Assembly: GCA_017549605.1 (NCBI GenBank)
Contig: JAFYUH010000202.1
Location: 1 to 54,307, forward strand
Direction of reading: 5' to 3'
DNA from: Bacteroidales bacterium
GTDB taxonomy: Bacteria > Bacteroidota > Bacteroidia > Bacteroidales > F082
Length of the DNA: 54,307 bases
Part shown: one piece after another, positions 50,637 through 54,307 of the stretch
How the letters are laid out: each line of letters opens with the position of its first letter
Position numbering within the stretch: the first letter of the stretch is position 1
Notes under the pieces: generated by a model
The model's input: the letters and a program-made list of their open reading frames with translations, nothing else
Told to the model about the DNA's origin: nothing
The model's database searches: none
Position numbers and translations under genes: made by a program

Positions 50637-52821
50637 ATCTTTTCCAGATTTTTCGTAAGATTTTCTTGGTATCACCTTGTGGTTGGGAAGAATATTTCAA
50701 TGCTTTGTTAAAGCACCATTCTCGCTCCATCGCAAACCATCCTCCTTCAGGCGACTGCAAATCATTTTCAAAGAAATATTCCCATCGTGGATAGTAAAAA
50801 TCCTTTAGCATACCACCCCAGGCTCTGTAAGAATAATCGCGCAAACCACCTTTGTTGGCATTGGCTTCATCTCCCCATGTAGTTATTAAAGTACGGGCAT
50901 TATTCAATTCCAACCAATCTTTGTCAGATTCCACAGTTCCCTCAAACTCATCAGCGATATCGCGTGCCATCTGCGTCCAATTACCAAACATGAAATTCTT
51001 ATTCGTGTTCAGCAAGGCATCCATATCCAATATCAAAGACAAGAAAGCATCACGTTGTTTTTTAAAACCTTTGACATTACCTTCATCATAAGATTTCTTA
51101 ATATCTTTTAACAAATAATAAGCATAATCCATCAAAGCCTGACGAGATATTTCAATAAGGTCGAAATAATAGTTTTCTCCAGATAGATCAGTTTTCAACA
51201 ACAGACGAGCCGCTTCTCTAACATCATCCGTATTATAAAAGATATCCGTCCCGCCCCATGACGACACCTTGTCAACCGTCAATGAAGGACGAGCGCAGAC
51301 CACTGCCTCATGCGGACCTTGCAATGACGTTTTACAATCCAATGCCGAATTACGCAACAACTCCCAAGCTTTAATCGCATGTTCATTTTCTTGTCCATAA
51401 CGGCTTACCGTATAATTACGCATCCATTCTTTGGCATCAGGTTTCTCGTCATGCCAAGGTAACTCAAATAAAATGTCATATAAGACAGGTACAGAACCAA
51501 TACCCTCGGGTGTCGCGCCTATGCCTTTTATGTTAGGATGTGAATTTTTATTTTCAAAATAACCGTCAATGACGCCATTGAAACGCCCCATAAAACCTGA
51601 GCGACCTCCGAAGTTAGGCAACATGCAATAGACGGCGTCATGACCTTTATATTCACCGAAATGCGTGTGCGCCGTCGAGAACAAATCCAGTATTATCAAG
51701 TCACCTTTCGCCACCTGATCAAGAACGTGATATTGATCCGAATACCATTGCCAATATTGAATCACCCATTTCTCATCTATGTCGTCATTTGCAGCAAACA
51801 TAGCATCAGCGATGGCTTTATAAGCAGATGCCACATCGATGTCACTAGTATTTGCGCCTTCATGAAATGGATCCATGCTGTAATATTGCGACGTCCCCAT
51901 CACCTCAGCGAGCACCTTATAGTAGTTGGCTGCCATCTTCTTAAAATCCTCTGTATTTGGATTCAAGATATGAGGGCGAGTGAAACCACACCACAACCCT
52001 TGTCCGTTCGCCGATATTCCGGTCTTTTCCGTGAAGTTGCTCGGCACCATGCCGCTGAAACCAGGAAGCACAGGCTGCATGCCTAGTTCTCGCATCCTAT
52101 CACATATCTTTTTCGCCAGAACAGCCTGACGCTCATACCACCAATCAGGATTAGGACCGCCCCAAGATTCGAGGTTGTTCATTCCCCACCACGCCTGAAA
52201 ACAAGGTCCAGCGATGAAAGCATCTGCTTCTTCAGAAGTGTAATTGTAATATTCCGTTAACAATTTTTTCCAAACCACATCGAGACCGACGATCTGCAAA
52301 GGCATGTTGATACCATGTAACGCCATCCAGTCGATTTCCTTCTCCCAACGCTCCCACGTCCAGACCGACATCGAATAAGAAAAAGTACAATAGTTGAGAT
52401 AATAACGATAGTCGGCAGAACAAACATGCATCTCATCTTCAGAAGGAATCGGGAATTCATAAGAAGACAAATCGTTGAGATATAAATTATTCCACGATAG
52501 ATTTATTTTAGCATAATGATTCAGATACCAATTGACACCCGTTGTTATCGCTAATACAGAATTACCTTTAACACAAGGTTTCCCATCTTTAGAAGTGATA
52601 ATAAAAACATCTTCTCTCAACTGTTGACTGTTGTCCGTTGTCTGTTGTCCAAGATTTTCATCCAAAACCGTAACTATCAACTGTTGACCGTTATCTGTTG
52701 TCTGTTGACCTAAAACTCTAGATAAAAAATCATTGATGACTTTTTCAGACGTATTTAATGAATCTGCAAAAACATCAAACGATAATAGAAATAAACAAAG
52801 TAAAGTAATAAGTGTTTTCAT
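50620..52821 (-). CDS. alpha-N-acetylglucosaminidase (GH89)
   Basis: A 733-residue exported glycosidase that removes terminal alpha-GlcNAc, as on gastric-type mucin O-glycans or heparan fragments. A signal peptide (about 1-19) precedes an N-terminal domain (to ~110), the catalytic barrel (about 115-460; YYLNYCTFSYSMSVWTWERWEKEIDWMALHGINMPL, YSMDPFHEG with a catalytic Glu, ATPEGIG with the second) and a C-terminal helical domain. Two copies of a translated heptad repeat, LGQQTTDNxQQL, sit at residues 37-48 and 57-68, exactly 20 residues apart. The C-terminus YLSTK comes from a different repeat. Neither affects the catalytic core. Confidence 0.93.
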   Translation of the reverse strand: MKTLITLLCLFLLSFDVFADSLNTSEKVINDFLSRVLGQQTTDNGQQLIVTVLDENLGQQTTDNSQQLREDVFIITSKDGKPCVKGNSVLAITTGVNWYLNHYAKINLSWNNLYLNDLSSYEFPIPSEDEMHVCSADYRYYLNYCTFSYSMSVWTWERWEKEIDWMALHGINMPLQIVGLDVVWKKLLTEYYNYTSEEADAFIAGPCFQAWWGMNNLESWGGPNPDWWYERQAVLAKKICDRMRELGMQPVLPGFSGMVPSNFTEKTGISANGQGLWCGFTRPHILNPNTEDFKKMAANYYKVLAEVMGTSQYYSMDPFHEGANTSDIDVASAYKAIADAMFAANDDIDEKWVIQYWQWYSDQYHVLDQVAKGDLIILDLFSTAHTHFGEYKGHDAVYCMLPNFGGRSGFMGRFNGVIDGYFENKNSHPNIKGIGATPEGIGSVPVLYDILFELPWHDEKPDAKEWMRNYTVSRYGQENEHAIKAWELLRNSALDCKTSLQGPHEAVVCARPSLTVDKVSSWGGTDIFYNTDDVREAARLLLKTDLSGENYYFDLIEISRQALMDYAYYLLKDIKKSYDEGNVKGFKKQRDAFLSLILDMDALLNTNKNFMFGNWTQMARDIADEFEGTVESDKDWLELNNARTLITTWGDEANANKGGLRDYSYRAWGGMLKDFYYPRWEYFFENDLQSPEGGWFAMEREWCFNKALKYSSQPQGDTKKILRKIWKRYLSTK
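52618..52711 (-). repeat. two heptad repeats inside the GH89 reading frame
   Basis: Two ~33-base blocks of ACAACAG/ACAACGG units (52618-52651 and 52678-52711), 60 bases apart, are read in the same frame. The sense strand of this family has no stop triplet in any frame. Confidence 0.88.
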
Positions 52822-52824
52822 TTT

Positions 52825-52898
52825 AGTTTAAGGTTTAAGGTTAAGGTTTAAAGTTTTCTGAGATTTTGAATTTCTAATAAAAAAATTCCTAACTCTCA
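52825..52898. repeat. heptads GGTTTAA, octamer and GTTAGGA between GH89 and DAHP synthase genes
   Basis: 52825-52853 has TTTAAGG-type units; 52855-52875 an octamer like 46418-46518; 52886-52898 a GTTAGGA-type word next to the DAHP synthase stop. Confidence 0.72.
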
Positions 52899-53954
52899 AA
52901 GTTGTCTATCAATCGAATCCTTATGAATACTTTCAAAAATATCTTTGACAAGAGTTTCATTCAAACCAAGGAGTTTACCTTTTTCGATATGATTTGACAA
53001 TATAGAATTCCATCTATCGAGTTGAAGCACAGCGAGGTTATTCTCTTTCTTTATCACTCCTATTTTAGAAGATATCTCACTTCTTTTAGCCAAGAGCTGC
53101 AACAATTCCTCGTCGATGTTATCGATCTGGTTTCTCAGTTCTTGAAGGAGGAAATCTGCATTATTCGACTTGGTTTTATGAACCACCAGATTATCGAGCA
53201 GCAGCTTCAAATCGTTAGGAGTTATCTGCTGATCAGCGTCGGTGAGAGCCATTTCAGGATTACAATGCGACTCTATCATAAGACCGTTTGTCGCGAGATC
53301 GAGAGCTTTTTGTGCTGTCGACTGCAGAATCTCGCGGCATCCGCATATATGACTTATGTCTGTTATTATCGGGATGTTAGGATTTTTACGATGTAGTTCG
53401 ATAGGAATTTCCCAGCGAGGGTTGTTGCGATAAGGAGCAGCGTTAGTGTCTTGGAAACCGCGATGTATCGCAACGAGATGAGTGAGACCTGAAGAAGCGA
53501 GACGTTCGAAAGCGCCGATCCATAACTTAAGGTCGGGCGCTATAGGATTTTTCACGAAGACAGGAATATCGACGCCGCTGAGAACGTCGGCAAGCTGCTG
53601 CATAGAGAAAGGATTCGCTGTTGTTCTGGCACCGATCCACAGAGCATCGACTTCATATTTCAATGCCAACTCTGCATGTTCAGGCGTCGCCACCTCCGTC
53701 ATGAAAGGCAGCTTTGAAGCTCGTGAAATCTCTCTCATCCATTTTAAGCCCTCCTCACCTATTCCTTCGAAGCCGTTAGGACGAGTGCGAGGTTTCCAGA
53801 TACCGCCACGCAAGATTTTAACTTCTTGTATATTTGATAGTTTTACAACAGTGTCTGAAAATTGTTCCTTGCTTTCCACACTGCACGGACCCGCAATAAG
53901 CAAAAGCTCATCGGGATTTTCAATCCATCCTTTTATGTCAAAACTATCTCTCAT
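52896..53954 (-). CDS. DAHP synthase fused to chorismate mutase (type II)
   Basis: A 352-residue fusion. The N-terminal barrel (about 1-255) is a DAHP synthase of the KDO8P-like class (IAGPCSVES, KILRGGIWKPRTRP, ITDISHICG, IESHCNPEMALTD), making the first shikimate-pathway intermediate. The C-terminal ~85 residues are an AroQ-type chorismate mutase (LLQELRNQIDNIDEELLQLLAKRSEIS...IGVIKKENN). Such fusions link pathway entry to phenylalanine/tyrosine synthesis and are usually feedback-controlled through the mutase part. The start at 53954 is set by the promoter at 53965-53972. Confidence 0.94.
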   Translation of the reverse strand: MRDSFDIKGWIENPDELLLIAGPCSVESKEQFSDTVVKLSNIQEVKILRGGIWKPRTRPNGFEGIGEEGLKWMREISRASKLPFMTEVATPEHAELALKYEVDALWIGARTTANPFSMQQLADVLSGVDIPVFVKNPIAPDLKLWIGAFERLASSGLTHLVAIHRGFQDTNAAPYRNNPRWEIPIELHRKNPNIPIITDISHICGCREILQSTAQKALDLATNGLMIESHCNPEMALTDADQQITPNDLKLLLDNLVVHKTKSNNADFLLQELRNQIDNIDEELLQLLAKRSEISSKIGVIKKENNLAVLQLDRWNSILSNHIEKGKLLGLNETLVKDIFESIHKDSIDRQL

Positions 53955-53964
53955 CTTTTTTTTG

Positions 53965-53972
53965 CAAAAATA
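53965..53972 (-). promoter_or_regulatory. -7 box of the DAHP synthase gene
   Basis: Minus-strand TATTTTTG, 10 bases before the ATG at 53954. Confidence 0.6.
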
Positions 53973-53977
53973 TAAAA

Positions 53978-54095
53978 AGTCAACGGACAACAGACAACAG
54001 ACAACAGACTTTTTTTACTAGCTGTTTTGCCCACAACTCATAGCTCATAGCTCACAGCAAAAAAATCTTTCATCTTTTGTCTTTAGTCTTTAGAC
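53978..54095. repeat. three heptad families between the DAHP synthase gene and asnS
   Basis: ACAACAG units (53978-54009), CTCATAG-type units (54030-54058, inverse of TATGAGC) and GTCTTTA units (about 54067-54094) lie in series in one divergent spacer. Confidence 0.85.
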
Positions 54096-54102
54096 TTTTT
54101 CT

Positions 54103-54110
54103 TATCTTTG
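54103..54110 (+). promoter_or_regulatory. -7 box of asnS
   Basis: TATCTTTG, 41 bases before the GTG start. Confidence 0.65.
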
Positions 54111-54151
54111 TAAGTTAATTAAAATCAGAATAATTTTAAAGAAATATAATC

Positions 54152-54307
54152 GTGAAACGTACAGAGATTAAAGATGCATTACAAATGCAAGAGCTTGACA
54201 AAGAGATAAATGTCAAGGGTTGGGTGCGTAACAAACGCGGCAGCAAAAACGTAGCTTTCATCGCTTTGAACGATGGTTCTACAATTAATAACCTCCAATT
54301 GGTAATC
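54152..54307 (+). CDS. asnS: asparaginyl-tRNA synthetase, N-terminal part (cut by window end)
   Basis: The first 52 codons of a class II tRNA synthetase charging tRNA-Asn. The N-terminal OB-fold anticodon-binding domain is recognisable: [21 protein letters not shown] and [12 protein letters not shown], typical of the AsnRS subgroup. The start is a GTG (54152), with no ATG nearby in frame; the next ATG in frame is 11 codons later and would lose family sequence. The rest lies outside the window. Confidence 0.93.
   Translation, partial: MKRTEIKDALQMQELDKEINVKGWVRNKRGSKNVAFIALNDGSTINNLQLVI

Noticed and set aside
51640-52086. A 148-codon open frame on the plus strand.
   Set aside because: Antisense to the GH89 catalytic domain; no promoter or family features.
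1-54307. Prophage, integrative element or insertion sequence with transposase.
   Set aside because: I saw no integrase, transposase, capsid or plasmid genes. Apart from repeats and the GxxExxY unit, gene content is ordinary chromosome.

Overview
The window is a fragment of a low-GC Bacteroidota chromosome, most likely an anaerobic, gut-type member of the Bacteroidales; I cannot fix the genus. Support for this: at least 22 genes are preceded by the Bacteroidota -7 promoter octamer TAnnTTTG; there is a SprA (type IX secretion) locus and a secreted cargo with a type IX C-terminal tail; pyruvate kinase is of the Bacteroides type; the folded secretome is rich in Bacteroidota lipoproteins; and pyruvate:ferredoxin oxidoreductase, [FeFe]-hydrogenase maturases, PPi-type phosphofructokinase and acetate kinase point to fermentation.

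Layout. 1-5.7 kb: the end of ackA, a periplasmic choloylglycine/penicillin-V-acylase-type hydrolase, a delta-60-repeat type IX cargo, a Pmp3-type membrane peptide, a long-form QueA and an orphan OmpR-type response regulator. 5.7-10 kb: a polyprenyl diphosphate synthase, an unknown secreted protein, an unusual tRNA-Thr(UGU), a small repeat-bounded element carrying a GxxExxY PD-(D/E)XK protein, and PPi-phosphofructokinase. 10-20 kb: ruvA-sprA-gcvH-vanZ-tonB. 20-24.8 kb: a membrane-bound LytTR regulator with a TPR protein, a lipocalin-like protein and a transglutaminase-like protein. 24.8-31.2 kb: hydE-hydG-hydF, a membrane acyltransferase and an EptA-like phosphoethanolamine transferase. 31.3-41.7 kb: a DivIC/FtsB-like protein, a sialidase, a Cys/His-rich lipoprotein, PFOR, a TonB-dependent receptor, an FMN reductase and pyruvate kinase. 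41.7-47.5 kb (minus strand): an ECF sigma factor operon with putative anti-sigma, beta-ladder and outer-membrane proteins, then formyl-THF cyclo-ligase, DUF2461 and two small unknowns. 47.6-54.3 kb: GH20 hexosaminidase, YitT family, GH89 alpha-N-acetylglucosaminidase, DAHP synthase/chorismate mutase and the start of asnS.

How the genes fit together. PPi-PFK, pyruvate kinase, PFOR and acetate kinase make a glucose-to-acetate route. HydEFG would mature an [FeFe] hydrogenase that reoxidises PFOR-reduced ferredoxin, though no hydrogenase gene is in view. Sialidase, GH20 and GH89 exoglycosidases together suit trimming of mucin-type or other host glycans.

The most unusual feature is not a gene. 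Almost every spacer at a gene 3' end carries phased tandem repeats of 7 or 8 bases, in about a dozen unit families, often as two inverted arms. Many stop codons lie inside them. Families lacking stop triplets on the sense strand are found inside reading frames (queA, GH89, sialidase tail). A second candidate system is the ~656-bp element at 8140-8795: a GxxExxY nuclease-fold gene embedded in a 73-bp repeat array with inverted ends. No stretch over 300 bases lacks a gene or repeat element.
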